DNA of 64,000 bases from Pseudomonas marginalis (GCF_900105325.1 NZ_FNSU01000003.1:1984001-2048000), one strand, 5' to 3'. Positions 34,277 through 43,831 are shown, counted from the stretch's first letter. The notes: generated by a model from the sequence alone, not told the origin. Numbers and translations are program-made.

Positions 34277-35716
34277 ATGTCGCTGTTGATCCGTGGCGCC
34301 ACCGTTATTACCCATGATGAAAGTTACCGCGCCGATGTTTTATGCGCAGGCGGTCTGATTCGCGCCATTGGCACGGACCTGGATATTCCCGCCGGCACTG
34401 AACAACTCGACGGCAGCGGACAATATTTGATGCCCGGCGGCATCGATCCCCATACCCATATGCAACTGCCCTTCATGGGCACCGTGGCCAGTGAAGATTT
34501 CTTCAGCGGCACGGCGGCGGGTTTGGCGGGGGGCACTACGTCGATTATCGACTTCGTGATTCCCAACCCGCAGCAATCGCTGATGGAAGCGTTCCATCAG
34601 TGGCGGGGCTGGGCGGAAAAATCCGCGTCCGACTATGGCTTTCACGTAGCAATCACCTGGTGGAGCGAGCAGGTGCGCGAGGAAATGGCCGAGCTGGTCA
34701 GCCACCACGGCATCAACAGCTTCAAGCATTTCATGGCCTACAAGAACGCGATCATGGCGGCCGACGATACCCTGGTGGCCAGCTTCGAACGCTGCCTGGA
34801 ACTCGGCGCCGTGCCCACCGTGCATGCGGAAAACGGCGAGCTGGTGTACCACCTGCAACGCAAACTGATGGCCCAGGGCATCACCGGGCCGGAAGCACAC
34901 CCGCTGTCGCGCCCGTCCCAGGTGGAAGGCGAAGCGGCCAGCCGCGCGATCCGTATCGCCGAGACCATCGGCACGCCGCTGTACCTGGTGCACGTGTCCA
35001 CACAGGAAGCGCTGGATGAAATCACCTACGCCCGGGGCAAGGGCCAGGCGGTCTACGGCGAAGTGCTCGCCGGCCACCTGCTGCTGGACGACAGCGTCTA
35101 CCAGCACCCCGACTGGCAAACCGCCGCCGGCTACGTGATGAGCCCGCCGTTCCGCCCGCGCGGGCATCAGGAAGCGCTGTGGCGTGGCCTGCAATCGGGC
35201 AACCTGCACACCACCGCCACCGACCACTGCTGCTTCTGCGCCGAGCAAAAAGCCGCCGGGCGTGACGACTTCAGCAAGATCCCCAACGGCACCGCCGGTA
35301 TCGAAGACCGCATGGCGCTGCTGTGGCACGAAGGGGTCAATACCGGGCGCCTGTCGATGCAGGAGTTCGTCGCGCTGACCTCCACCAACACCGCGAAGAT
35401 CTTCAACCTCTACCCACGCAAAGGCGCGATCCGCGTGGGTGCGGATGCCGACCTGGTGCTGTGGGACCCCGAGGGTACGCGGACCATCTCCGCCAAGACC
35501 CATCACCAGCAAGTCGACTTCAACATCTTCGAAGGCAAGACCGTGCGCGGCGTGCCGAGCCACACCATCAGCCAGGGCAAGCTGGTCTGGGCCGATGGCG
35601 ACCTGCGCGCCGAGCGCGGGGCCGGGCGCTATGTGGAACGGCCGGCGTATCCGTCGGTGTTCGAACAGTTGAGCAAGCGGGCGGAGCATTCCAGGCCGGT
35701 TGCTGTGAAGCGCTGA
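34277..35716 (+). CDS. hydA: Dihydropyrimidinase (D-hydantoinase)
   Basis: 479 residues. It is a cyclic amidohydrolase with the metal ligands in GGIDPHTHMQ, the lysine to be carboxylated in INSFKHFMAYKN, His in VPTVHAENGEL and in LYLVHVSTQ, and Asp in TATDHCCFC. It opens dihydrouracil and dihydrothymine to N-carbamoyl-beta-amino acids. GAGGAAC precedes the ATG. First gene of an operon with preT and preA, 62 bp upstream of preT. Confidence 0.94.
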   Translation: MSLLIRGATVITHDESYRADVLCAGGLIRAIGTDLDIPAGTEQLDGSGQYLMPGGIDPHTHMQLPFMGTVASEDFFSGTAAGLAGGTTSIIDFVIPNPQQSLMEAFHQWRGWAEKSASDYGFHVAITWWSEQVREEMAELVSHHGINSFKHFMAYKNAIMAADDTLVASFERCLELGAVPTVHAENGELVYHLQRKLMAQGITGPEAHPLSRPSQVEGEAASRAIRIAETIGTPLYLVHVSTQEALDEITYARGKGQAVYGEVLAGHLLLDDSVYQHPDWQTAAGYVMSPPFRPRGHQEALWRGLQSGNLHTTATDHCCFCAEQKAAGRDDFSKIPNGTAGIEDRMALLWHEGVNTGRLSMQEFVALTSTNTAKIFNLYPRKGAIRVGADADLVLWDPEGTRTISAKTHHQQVDFNIFEGKTVRGVPSHTISQGKLVWADGDLRAERGAGRYVERPAYPSVFEQLSKRAEHSRPVAVKR

Positions 35717-35778
35717 GACCGCCAGGCAACAAAAATGCCCACTTAGAGGCAATCCAAAAAAACCGTGAGGCCCACACC

Positions 35779-37146
35779 GTGATCCAGACCCTGACCCACC
35801 TCCCCCATCCCCATGAAGACGGGGCCACCCTCGCCAGCCATTTCACCGACCTGGCGCCGCCGCTCAACGCGCGCCAGGCCCAACTGGAAGCCTCGCGCTG
35901 CCTGTATTGCTACGACGCCCCTTGCGTGAACGCATGCCCCAGCGAAATCGACATCCCGTCGTTCATCCGCAATATCCACACCGACAACGTCCAGGGCGCC
36001 GCGCAGAAAATCCTCTCGGCCAACATCCTCGGCGGCAGCTGCGCGCGGGTCTGCCCAACGGAGATCCTCTGCCAGCAAGCCTGCGTGCGTAACAACGCCG
36101 AAGAATGCGCGCCGGTGCTGATCGGTCTGTTGCAACGCTACGCCATCGATAACGCCCACTTCAGCGAACACCCGTTCCAGCGTGCCGCCTCCACCGGCAA
36201 ACGCATCGCCGTGGTCGGCGCAGGTCCCGCAGGGCTGGCCTGTGCCCATCGTGCCGCTATGCACGGGCATGACGTGGTGATCTTCGAAGCGCGGGAAAAA
36301 GCCGGCGGCCTGAATGAATACGGGATCGCCAAGTACAAACTGGTGGATAATTTCGCCCAGAAGGAACTGGATTTCCTCCTGCAGATCGGCGGCATCGAAA
36401 TCCGCCATGGCCAGCGCCTGGGCGACAACCTCACGCTGAGCGAACTGCACCAGCAATTCGATTCGGTGTTCCTCGGCCTGGGCCTGGCGGCCAGCAAGCA
36501 ACTCGGTCTACCCCATGAGGACGCCCCCGGCCTGCTCGCCGCCACCGACTATATCCGCGAACTGCGCCAGGCCGATGACCTGACTCAACTGCCCCTGGCC
36601 GACCGCTGCATTGTGCTCGGCGCCGGCAATACCGCCATCGACATGGCCGTGCAAATGGCCCGGCTCGGTGCCCGTGATGTGAACCTCGTCTACCGCCGTG
36701 GCCTGGCCGACATGGGCGCCACCCACCATGAGCAGGACATCGCCAAGGCCAATCAGGTGCGCCTGCTGACCTGGGCCCAACCCGAAGCAGTCCTGCTCGA
36801 CGACCAGGGCCACGTACGCGGCATGCGCTTCGCCCGCACCCGCCTGGAAAACGGCCGCCTGCAATCCACCGGAGAAACCTTCGAACTGGCCGCTGATGCC
36901 ATCTTCAAGGCCATCGGCCAGGGCTTCGACAACGACGCTTTGCACGATCCCCTGGCGCAACAGCTGCACCGCGTCGGCGAGCGTATCTTCGTCGACGAAC
37001 AGCTGCGCACCAGCATCCCTGGGGTCTACGCCGGCGGTGACTGCGTCAGCCTCGGCCAGGACCTCACCGTGCAGGCGGTGCAACACGGCAAGCTGGCCGC
37101 CGAAGCCATGCACGCCCAACTCATGCTGAATGTGGAGGCTGCGTAA
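35779..37146 (+). CDS. preT: NAD-dependent dihydropyrimidine dehydrogenase subunit PreT
   Basis: 455 residues from a GTG start (GAGG 9 nt upstream). The N-terminal iron-sulfur domain has the cysteines in CLYCYDAPCVNACPSEIDIP and CARVCPTEILCQQAC (two 4Fe-4S clusters). The flavin/NAD domains show VVGAGPAGLACAHRA and VLGAGNTAIDMAVQMARLGA. It delivers electrons between NAD(H) and PreA. It overlaps preA by one base (TAATG). Confidence 0.93.
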   Translation: MIQTLTHLPHPHEDGATLASHFTDLAPPLNARQAQLEASRCLYCYDAPCVNACPSEIDIPSFIRNIHTDNVQGAAQKILSANILGGSCARVCPTEILCQQACVRNNAEECAPVLIGLLQRYAIDNAHFSEHPFQRAASTGKRIAVVGAGPAGLACAHRAAMHGHDVVIFEAREKAGGLNEYGIAKYKLVDNFAQKELDFLLQIGGIEIRHGQRLGDNLTLSELHQQFDSVFLGLGLAASKQLGLPHEDAPGLLAATDYIRELRQADDLTQLPLADRCIVLGAGNTAIDMAVQMARLGARDVNLVYRRGLADMGATHHEQDIAKANQVRLLTWAQPEAVLLDDQGHVRGMRFARTRLENGRLQSTGETFELAADAIFKAIGQGFDNDALHDPLAQQLHRVGERIFVDEQLRTSIPGVYAGGDCVSLGQDLTVQAVQHGKLAAEAMHAQLMLNVEAA

Positions 37147-38420
37147 TGGCCGATCTCTCGATTGTGTTCGCCGGTATCAAGGCCCCCAACCCATTCTGGC
37201 TGGCCTCCGCGCCGCCCACCGACAAGGCCTACAACGTGGTGCGTGCGTTTGAAGCGGGCTGGGGCGGCGTGGTGTGGAAGACCCTGGGTGAAGACCCGGC
37301 GGCGGTCAATGTGTCATCGCGCTACTCGGCGCACTACGGCGCCAACCGTGAAGTGCTGGGCATCAACAATATCGAACTGATCACCGACCGTTCCCTGGAG
37401 ATCAACCTGCGGGAAATCACCCAAGTCAAAAAGGACTGGCCCGACCGCGCGCTGATCGTGTCGCTGATGGTGCCCTGCGTGGAGGAATCCTGGAAAAACA
37501 TCCTGCCCCTGGTGGAAGCCACCGGCTGCGACGGTATCGAGCTGAACTTCGGCTGCCCCCACGGCATGCCCGAACGCGGCATGGGTGCGGCGGTGGGCCA
37601 GGTGCCGGAGTACGTGGAACAGGTGACGCGCTGGTGCAAGACCTATTGCTCGCTGCCGGTGATCGTCAAGCTCACGCCGAATATCACCGACATCCGCGTG
37701 GCGGCACGGGCAGCGTATCGCGGCGGTGCGGACGCGGTGTCGCTGATCAACACCATCAACTCCATCACCAGCGTGGACCTGGAACGCATGGTCGCCCTGC
37801 CGATGGTCGGCACCCAGAGCACCCACGGCGGTTACTGCGGCTCGGCGGTCAAGCCGATTGCCCTGAACATGGTTGCCGAAATCGCCCGTGACCCGCAGAC
37901 CCAAGGCCTACCGATCTGCGGGATCGGCGGCATCGGCAACTGGCGCGACGCCGCGGAATTCGTCGCCCTCGGTTGCGGCGCGGTGCAGGTGTGCACGGCG
38001 GCGATGCTGCATGGTTTTCGCATCGTGGAAGAGATGAAGGATGGGCTGTCGCGATGGATGGACAGCCAGGGCTACACCAGCCTGCAAGAATTTTCCGGGC
38101 GTGCGGTGGGCAACACCACGGACTGGAAGTACCTGGACATCAATTACCAGGTGATCGCCAGGATCGACCAGGCGGCGTGCATTGGCTGTGGGCGTTGCCA
38201 TATTGCCTGTGAGGACACCTCGCACCAGGCCATCGCCAGCCTGAAACAGGCGGACGGCACGCATAAATACGAAGTGATCGATGACGAGTGCGTGGGCTGC
38301 AACCTGTGCCAGATCACCTGCCCGGTGGCCGATTGCATCGAGATGGTGCCCATCGACACGGGCAAGCCGTTTTTGAATTGGACGCAGGATCCGAGGAATC
38401 CTTACCGGGAAGCGGTGTAG
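37146..38420 (+). CDS. preA: NAD-dependent dihydropyrimidine dehydrogenase subunit PreA
   Basis: 424 residues. It has the FMN barrel of dihydroorotate-dehydrogenase type (NPFWLASAPPTDKAYNV; active-site Cys region ELNFGCPHGMPERGMG) and a C-terminal ferredoxin domain with CIGCGRCHIACEDTS and CVGCNLCQITCPVADC. PreA with PreT reduces uracil and thymine to the dihydro forms, the first step of the pathway here. The start overlaps the preT stop. Confidence 0.95.
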   Translation: MADLSIVFAGIKAPNPFWLASAPPTDKAYNVVRAFEAGWGGVVWKTLGEDPAAVNVSSRYSAHYGANREVLGINNIELITDRSLEINLREITQVKKDWPDRALIVSLMVPCVEESWKNILPLVEATGCDGIELNFGCPHGMPERGMGAAVGQVPEYVEQVTRWCKTYCSLPVIVKLTPNITDIRVAARAAYRGGADAVSLINTINSITSVDLERMVALPMVGTQSTHGGYCGSAVKPIALNMVAEIARDPQTQGLPICGIGGIGNWRDAAEFVALGCGAVQVCTAAMLHGFRIVEEMKDGLSRWMDSQGYTSLQEFSGRAVGNTTDWKYLDINYQVIARIDQAACIGCGRCHIACEDTSHQAIASLKQADGTHKYEVIDDECVGCNLCQITCPVADCIEMVPIDTGKPFLNWTQDPRNPYREAV

Positions 38421-38429
38421 GCCTTCAGG

Positions 38430-38458
38430 CCGCTATCGGGGGCTTGCCCCCGATGAGG
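38430..38458. repeat. Short REP-like hairpin after preA
   Basis: ATCGGGGGC-TT-GCCCCCGAT at 38435-38454, 9-bp arms, of the same core as the REPs at 30196 and 41914. It lies between convergent preA and the TetR gene and probably works as a terminator. Confidence 0.7.
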
Positions 38459-38479
38459 CCCTCAGCCCCACCACAACAC

Positions 38480-39100
38480 TCAAGGCTCCAACCCAATCCC
38501 GCGCAAAATCACACTGGTCACCGTCTGGATCGCCTTCTCGAACTGCATATCCGACAACGGCTGGTGATCATTCAAAATCTTCACCTGGTGATCAAAGTCG
38601 GCATAGTGCTGGGTCGACGCCCAGATCATGTACAGCAGGCTCGACGGCTCCACCGGCAGGATGCGTTTGTCTTCCACCCACTGGCGAATTTTCGCTTCCT
38701 TCATCTTGGCCCAGTCGTACAGGCTTTCATCCAGGGCCTCACCGAGTGTCGGCGCGCCGTGGATGATCTCGTTGGCCCAGACCTTGGAGCCATAGGGCCG
38801 CGTGCGCGAGCGCTGCATCTTGGCGCGGATATAGCTGCTGAGCACCACCCGGGGGTCATCGAAGGTTTCGAAGCTGAGGGCGTCCTGCTTCCACACTTCC
38901 AGCAGGTCGAACAGCACCGCGCTGTACAGCTCGCTCTTGGTGGTGAAGTAGTAATGCAGGTTGGAGCGCGGCAGTTGTACTTCTTCGGCGATATCGGCCA
39001 TGGCAGTGCTGCCGTAGCCCTTTTCGGCGAAGATTTTCTCCGCCGCCAGCAGGATTTTCTCGACGTTGACCCGGCGAATTCCGCTCTTGTGATTGCCCAT
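38480..39100 (-). CDS. TetR-family regulator, RutR-like
   Basis: 206 residues from ATG with GGGAG upstream. The N-terminal HTH (ILLAAEKIFAEKGYGSTAMADIA, then PRSNLHYYFTTKSELYSAVL) is followed by a ligand domain with PYGSKVWANEIIHGAP and FDHQVKILNDHQP, typical of the RutR branch that senses uracil or thymine. Its place next to the pyrimidine operon supports control of the dyad at 34179. Convergent with preA. Confidence 0.85.
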   Translation of the reverse strand: MGNHKSGIRRVNVEKILLAAEKIFAEKGYGSTAMADIAEEVQLPRSNLHYYFTTKSELYSAVLFDLLEVWKQDALSFETFDDPRVVLSSYIRAKMQRSRTRPYGSKVWANEIIHGAPTLGEALDESLYDWAKMKEAKIRQWVEDKRILPVEPSSLLYMIWASTQHYADFDHQVKILNDHQPLSDMQFEKAIQTVTSVILRGIGLEP

Positions 39101-39215
39101 AAGGGCTCCCTGACAAAGACATGCCCCAAAGACTACCACCGCTCTAGATCGGGGCGACAGGCGCAGTCGAAACTTCGTACACTGCCCGCTCCTAACCATT
39201 GATGGGTATTGCACA

Positions 39216-39581
39216 ATGTTGATCAAGAAAACCCTGACCACTGTCGCCCTGCTCGCCTCCCTGCTGGGTGCCTCCGCAGCATTTGCCCATGCTCATCTCA
39301 AAAGCTCCACGCCTGCGGCAGACAGCAGCGTCACCGCGCCCAAAGACCTGCGCCTGACCTTCAGCGAAGGCGTCGAAGCCACCTTCACCAAGGTGTCCCT
39401 GAGCAAGGATGGCACCGAAATCGCCATCAAAGGCCTGGAAACCCCGGACGCCGACAAGAAAACCCTGGTGGTGACACCGGCCGCCCCACTTGCGGCGGGC
39501 ACCTACAAGGTGGTGTGGAATGCGGTGTCGGTCGACACCCACAAGAGCAACGGTGAGTACAGCTTCAAGGTCGGCCAATAA
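39216..39581 (+). CDS. copC: Periplasmic copper-binding protein CopC
   Basis: 121 residues with a signal peptide (cut after AAFA) and a CopC beta-barrel. The N-terminal HAHLKSSTPA gives the Cu(II) ligand His at the mature start. VDTHKSNGEYSFKV closes the domain. CopC hands copper to CopD. Four bp separate it from copD. No Met-rich site of the longer CopC type is seen. Confidence 0.92.
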   Translation: MLIKKTLTTVALLASLLGASAAFAHAHLKSSTPAADSSVTAPKDLRLTFSEGVEATFTKVSLSKDGTEIAIKGLETPDADKKTLVVTPAAPLAAGTYKVVWNAVSVDTHKSNGEYSFKVGQ

Positions 39582-39584
39582 CCC

Positions 39585-40442
39585 ATGGCAACGCTGCTGG
39601 TGCTGTGCCGGTTCGTGCATTTCATCGTCGTGCTGTTGATGTTCGGGGCCCGTGTATTCAGGCCCTGGCTCCTCGGCGCTGAACCGCAGCCGGTGCTGGA
39701 CCGGCAATTGTTGCGCATCACCCATGGGCTGGCATGGACGGCCCTCGCGTCGGGGGTGATCTGGTTACTGTTGATTACCGCCAGCATGGCCGGTTCATGG
39801 CCGGCGGCGCTGGAACTGTCGACCGTGCAGTTGGTGCTGGGCAAGACCTTTTTTGGCCAGGTGTGGACCTGGCACCTGATCGTCAATGGCTTGCTGGTCA
39901 TCGCCCTGATGACCCCGTGGAAAGCCCCGCGCCTGCCATTGCTCACACTGTTGCTGATGACTCTCGCCCCGGTCGGCCATGGCGCCATGCTCGACGGGCT
40001 GAGCGGGCAGTTGTTGATCCTCAACCAGGTGATGCACCTGATATGCGTCGGCGCATGGCTGGGTGGGTTATTGCTGCTGGTATTGATCCTCAGGCAGTCA
40101 CACCGTGTTGAGCTGGCGCCTGTCCTGCGTCGTTTCAGCGGCGTGGGTTATGGCCTGGTCACCGGCTTGCTGGTGACCGGCCTGATCAATGTGCGCGTAC
40201 TCACCGGACAGCTGTGGCCCACGCCGTTGTTCAGTGGTTTTGCCCTGATTCTGCTGATCAAGGTGATGCTGGTGCTGGGCATGCTGGCGCTGGCATTGTT
40301 GAACCGGTTGCGCCTTGATAGCGGCGAACAGCGGTTGGGCAGCTTGAAGGCCAGCGTGATGCTGGAATGGCTGCTCGGTGTTTGTGCAGTAGCGGTCGTT
40401 TCACTCCTTGGCACTTTGCCGCCGATGGTCCTGACGGGCTGA
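39585..40442 (+). CDS. copD: Copper resistance/uptake membrane protein CopD
   Basis: 285 residues, about 8 membrane helices, with the CopD features RFVHFIVVLLMFGARVFRPWLL and a conserved His-Gly/His-Leu in several helices (MLDGLSGQLLILNQVMHL, HLICVGAWLGGLLLL). It moves copper across the inner membrane together with CopC. Ends one base before a REP-like repeat. Confidence 0.9.
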   Translation: MATLLVLCRFVHFIVVLLMFGARVFRPWLLGAEPQPVLDRQLLRITHGLAWTALASGVIWLLLITASMAGSWPAALELSTVQLVLGKTFFGQVWTWHLIVNGLLVIALMTPWKAPRLPLLTLLLMTLAPVGHGAMLDGLSGQLLILNQVMHLICVGAWLGGLLLLVLILRQSHRVELAPVLRRFSGVGYGLVTGLLVTGLINVRVLTGQLWPTPLFSGFALILLIKVMLVLGMLALALLNRLRLDSGEQRLGSLKASVMLEWLLGVCAVAVVSLLGTLPPMVLTG

Positions 40443-40488
40443 ATGTGGAAGGGGCAAGTCGAATCGTCGCACCGCCCCTCCCACATTG
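40443..40488. repeat. Hairpin repeat type B, copy 1
   Basis: 46 bp starting AATGTGGAAGGGGCAAGTCG and ending CGCCCCTCCCACATT, with arms AATGTGG(A)AGGGGC and GCCCCTCCCACATT. The reverse complement nearly equals the repeat at 57724-57770, including the central GGTGCGACGATTCGACTTG. Confidence 0.8.
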
Positions 40489-40519
40489 ATCCTGTGCGCT
40501 CTAGATCAACCCACACCTA

Positions 40520-40593
40520 GTCATCGTATAACTTCTGCTTGACACACCCTGAAAACCCCGCAAATATCCGCTCCAATATTGTACGACGACGTA
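40520..40593 (+). promoter_or_regulatory. Promoter and operator region of the uronate operon
   Basis: -35 TTGACA (40539-40544) and -10 AAATAT (40562-40567), 17 bp apart. It is flanked by GTCATCGTATAAC (40520-40532) and the dyad TTGTACGACGTATAA (40579-40593). A related site GTCATACGACAAC lies before udh at 42070. A GntR-type regulator elsewhere is suspected. Confidence 0.45.
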
Positions 40594-40633
40594 TAACAAA
40601 TAATAAAAACAACAAATGAAAGGGAGCGTCACT

Positions 40634-41884
40634 GTGAGTCCATTCGCCCGCAATTCGTCCGCGCGTCTCAGTGTTATCGGCCTGTTTACCCTGCCCCTCC
40701 TCGCCCATGCCGACGGTTTCGTCGATGATGCCAAGGCCACGCTAAACCTGCGCAACGCCTACTTCAACCGCAACTTCACCAACCCGAGCAACCCCCAGGG
40801 CAAGGCCGAAGAGTGGACGCAGAGTTTTATTCTCGACGCCAAGTCCGGCTTCACCCAGGGCACCGTGGGGTTCGGCATTGATGTGCTGGGGCTGTATTCC
40901 CAGAAGCTCGATGGCGGCAAAGGCACCGGCGGTACCCAACTGTTGCCGATCCACGACGACGGCCGCCCCGCCGACAACTTCGGGCGCCTGGGCGTGGCGC
41001 TGAAAACCAGACTGTCGAAGACCGAATTGAAGGTCGGCGAATGGATGCCGGTGCTGCCGATCCTGCGCTCCGACGATGGCCGCTCGCTGCCCCAGACCTT
41101 TCGCGGCGGCCAGGTGACGTCCAGCGAAATCGCCGGCCTGACCCTCTACGGCGGCCAGTTTCGCGGCAACAGCCCGCGCAACGACGCGAGCATGGAAGAC
41201 ATGTTCATGAACGGCAAAGCCGCGTTCACCTCCGATCGCTTCAACTTCGGCGGCGGCGAATACACCTTCAACGACAAGCGCACCCAGGTCGGCGTGTGGT
41301 ACGCCGAGCTGGCCGATATCTACCAGCAGCAGTACTTCAACCTGACCCACAGCCAGCCCGTGGGCGACTGGACCTTGGGGGCCAACCTCGGTTTCTTCAA
41401 CGGCAAGGAAGACGGCAGCGCCCTGGCCGGCGACCTCGACAACAAGACCGTGTTCGCCCTGCTCTCGGCCAAGTACAACGGCAACACCTTCTACGTGGGC
41501 CTGCAAAAACTCACCGGCGACAGCGTGTGGATGCGCGTCAACGGCACCAGCGGTGGCACCCTGGCCAACGACAGCTACAACGCCAGCTACGACAACGCCA
41601 AGGAAAAATCCTGGCAGGTGCGGCATGACTTCAACTTCGTGATACTCGGCGTGCCGGGGCTGACCCTGATGAACCGCTATATCAGCGGCAGCAACGTGCA
41701 CACCGGGGCGATCACCGATGGCAAGGAATGGGGGCGCGAATCGGAACTGGCCTACACCGTGCAGAGCGGTGCGTTGAAGAACCTCAACGTGAAGTGGCGC
41801 AACTCGACCATGCGTCGAGATTTCAGCAACAACGAGTTCGACGAAAACCGGATCTTTATCAGCTATCCAATCTCCCTGCTGTAG
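40634..41884 (+). CDS. OprD-family outer-membrane porin
   Basis: 416 residues from a GTG start with GGGAG 7 nt upstream, followed by a signal peptide (SVIGLFTLPLLAHA, cut before DGFVDD). It shows the OprD beta-barrel pattern: DGFVDDAKATLNLRNAYFNRNF at the start and alternating aromatic/charged strands, ending SYPISLL. Porins of this family take up small acids. Its place before udh and a TRAP system indicates uronate uptake. It is shorter at the N-term if the ATG 18 bp upstream is not used, as I assume. Confidence 0.88.
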   Translation: MSPFARNSSARLSVIGLFTLPLLAHADGFVDDAKATLNLRNAYFNRNFTNPSNPQGKAEEWTQSFILDAKSGFTQGTVGFGIDVLGLYSQKLDGGKGTGGTQLLPIHDDGRPADNFGRLGVALKTRLSKTELKVGEWMPVLPILRSDDGRSLPQTFRGGQVTSSEIAGLTLYGGQFRGNSPRNDASMEDMFMNGKAAFTSDRFNFGGGEYTFNDKRTQVGVWYAELADIYQQQYFNLTHSQPVGDWTLGANLGFFNGKEDGSALAGDLDNKTVFALLSAKYNGNTFYVGLQKLTGDSVWMRVNGTSGGTLANDSYNASYDNAKEKSWQVRHDFNFVILGVPGLTLMNRYISGSNVHTGAITDGKEWGRESELAYTVQSGALKNLNVKWRNSTMRRDFSNNEFDENRIFISYPISLL

Positions 41885-41913
41885 AACCTAGTCTCCCAGC
41901 CCCAGAAAATCCC

Positions 41914-42004
41914 CTGTGGGAGGGGGCTTGCTCCCGATGGCGGTGGGTCAGTAACAGATGCATTCACTGGCACGCCCTCATCGAGGGCAAGCCCCCTCCC
42001 ACAG
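41914..42004. repeat. REPIN between porin and udh
   Basis: CTGTGGGAGGGGGCTTGCTC (41914-41933) is inverted against GGCAAGCCCCCTCCCACAG (41986-42004). Same family as 30127 and 30791. It splits the porin from udh, so each may have its own promoter. Confidence 0.9.
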
Positions 42005-42069
42005 TTTGAATCTCACTCATCTGGAAGAACGTTGACAACCTGGGGGATCCCTAACAATACTTCGGCATA

Positions 42070-42082
42070 GTCATACGACAAC
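42070..42082 (+). promoter_or_regulatory. Operator-like site upstream of udh
   Basis: GTCATACGACAAC, sharing GTCAT-N3-A(Y)AAC with the site at 40520-40532. 25 bp before the udh start. Confidence 0.35.
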
Positions 42083-42106
42083 CTACAACAAAAATTTGGA
42101 ATCCCC

Positions 42107-42925
42107 ATGACCACGACCACCCCCACTCCCTTCAACCGCCTGCTGCTCACCGGTGCCGCCGGCGGCCTCGGCAAAGTCCTGCGCGAACGCCTGCGTCCCT
42201 ACACCCAGGTGCTGCGCCTGTCGGACATCGCCAGCATGGCCCCGCCGGTGGATGCCTCGGAAGAAGTCCAGCCCTGCGACCTCGCCGACAAACAAGCGGT
42301 GCACCACCTGGTGGAAGGCGTCGACGCCATCCTGCACTTCGGCGGTGTATCGGTGGAGCGTCCGTTTGAAGAAATCCTCGGCGCCAATATCAGCGGTACC
42401 TTCCATATCTACGAAGCCGCACGCCGCCATGGGGTAAAACGTGTGATCTTCGCCAGTTCCAACCATGTGATCGGCTTTTACAAGCAGACCGAAACCATCG
42501 ACGCCCACTCCCCACGCCGCCCCGACAGCTACTACGGCCTGTCCAAGTCCTACGGCGAAGACATGGCGAGCTTCTACTTCGACCGCTACGGCATCGAGAC
42601 CGTGAGCATCCGTATCGGCTCCTCGTTCCCAGAACCGCAGAACCGCCGGATGATGCACACCTGGCTGAGCTTCGACGACCTGACCCAACTGCTCGAACGC
42701 GCGCTGTATACGCCGAACGTCGGTCACACGGTGGTCTACGGCATGTCGGATAACCTCGACACCTGGTGGGACAACCGCTACGCCGCGCACCTGGGCTACG
42801 CCCCGAAAGACAGCTCCGAAGTCTTCCGCGCCCAGGTCGAAACCCAGCCACCGGTAGCCGCCGATGACCCGGCCAAGGTCTATCAGGGTGGGGCGTTCTG
42901 CGCCGCCGGGCCGTTCGGTGACTGA
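42107..42925 (+). CDS. udh: Uronate dehydrogenase
   Basis: 272 residues, a short-chain epimerase/dehydrogenase fold with the NAD motif LTGAAGGLGK near residue 14 and YYGLSKSYGED as the catalytic Tyr-Lys. It oxidises D-glucuronate and D-galacturonate to the aldaro-lactones with NAD. The FGGVSVERPFEEILGANISGTFH stretch matches Udh of P. syringae and P. putida as I know it. Cytoplasmic. The lactonase gene follows. Confidence 0.9.
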   Translation: MTTTTPTPFNRLLLTGAAGGLGKVLRERLRPYTQVLRLSDIASMAPPVDASEEVQPCDLADKQAVHHLVEGVDAILHFGGVSVERPFEEILGANISGTFHIYEAARRHGVKRVIFASSNHVIGFYKQTETIDAHSPRRPDSYYGLSKSYGEDMASFYFDRYGIETVSIRIGSSFPEPQNRRMMHTWLSFDDLTQLLERALYTPNVGHTVVYGMSDNLDTWWDNRYAAHLGYAPKDSSEVFRAQVETQPPVAADDPAKVYQGGAFCAAGPFGD

Positions 42926-42955
42926 GTTCACACCAACCCAAGGGAATGAGTGGCC

Positions 42956-43831
42956 ATGACTGCTGAATTGATCGTCGACGCCCGCAATGCCGTGGGCGAA
43001 TGCCCGGTGTGGGTGCCCGAGGAAAACGCCCTGTACTGGGTGGATATCCCCAACGGCGGCCTGCAAAAATGGAGCGCCGCCAGCGGCCACGTTGCCGCCT
43101 GGAAAGCCCCGCAGATGCTTGCCTGCATTGCCCGCACCACGGCGGGCAACTGGGTCGCCGGGATGGAAACCGGTTTCTTCCAACTCACGCCGCACAACGA
43201 CGGCAGCCTCGATACCACGCCGTTGGCCAGTGTCGAGCATCCACGCCCGGACATGCGCCTGAACGACGGCCGTTGCGACCGCCAGGGCCGTTTCTGGGCC
43301 GGCAGCATGGTGCTGAACATGGGCGCGAATGCGGCCGAAGGCATCCTCTATCGCTATGCATCGGGTTCGGCCCCCCACGCCCATCTGGACGGTTTTATCA
43401 CCCTCAACGGCCTGGCCTTCAGCCCCGATGGCCGCACGATGTATGCCTCGGATTCGCACCCGCTGGTCCAGCAGATCTGGGCCTTCGACTACGACATCGA
43501 CACCGGCACGCCGTCCAACCGTCGCGTGTTCGTCGACATGCACAACTTCCTCGGCCGCCCCGACGGCGCCGCCGTGGACGCCGATGGCTGCTACTGGATC
43601 TGCGCCAACGACGCCGGCCTGATCCACCGCTTCACCCCCGACGGGCGCCTGGACCGCTCCCTCACCGTACCGGTGAAAAAACCCACCATGTGCGCCTTCG
43701 GCGGCAGCCGCCTGGACACCCTGTTCGTCACCTCGATCCGTGACGACCAGAGTGAACAGTCAGTGTCCGGCGGCGTGTTCGCCCTCAACCCCGGTGTCAC
43801 CGGATTGCCGGAGCCCCGCTTCATCCTTTAG
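42956..43831 (+). CDS. SMP-30/gluconolactonase family aldarolactonase
   Basis: 291 residues from ATG (a GTG six bases earlier is an alternative; AAGGGA precedes both). It is a six-bladed beta-propeller with metal ligands in GECPVWVPEENALYWVDI (Glu), RLNDGRCDRQGRFWAGS (Asn/Asp), FITLNGLAFSPDGRTMY and SDSHPLVQQIW. It opens the lactone produced by Udh to the aldarate. Directly downstream of udh (30 bp), same operon. Confidence 0.9.
   Translation: MTAELIVDARNAVGECPVWVPEENALYWVDIPNGGLQKWSAASGHVAAWKAPQMLACIARTTAGNWVAGMETGFFQLTPHNDGSLDTTPLASVEHPRPDMRLNDGRCDRQGRFWAGSMVLNMGANAAEGILYRYASGSAPHAHLDGFITLNGLAFSPDGRTMYASDSHPLVQQIWAFDYDIDTGTPSNRRVFVDMHNFLGRPDGAAVDADGCYWICANDAGLIHRFTPDGRLDRSLTVPVKKPTMCAFGGSRLDTLFVTSIRDDQSEQSVSGGVFALNPGVTGLPEPRFIL

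Noticed and set aside
35323..35778. N-terminal extension of preT across the end of the dihydropyrimidinase gene
   Set aside because: It is the shadow of hydA in another frame. The GTG at 35779 begins the conserved protein and has a GAGG site.
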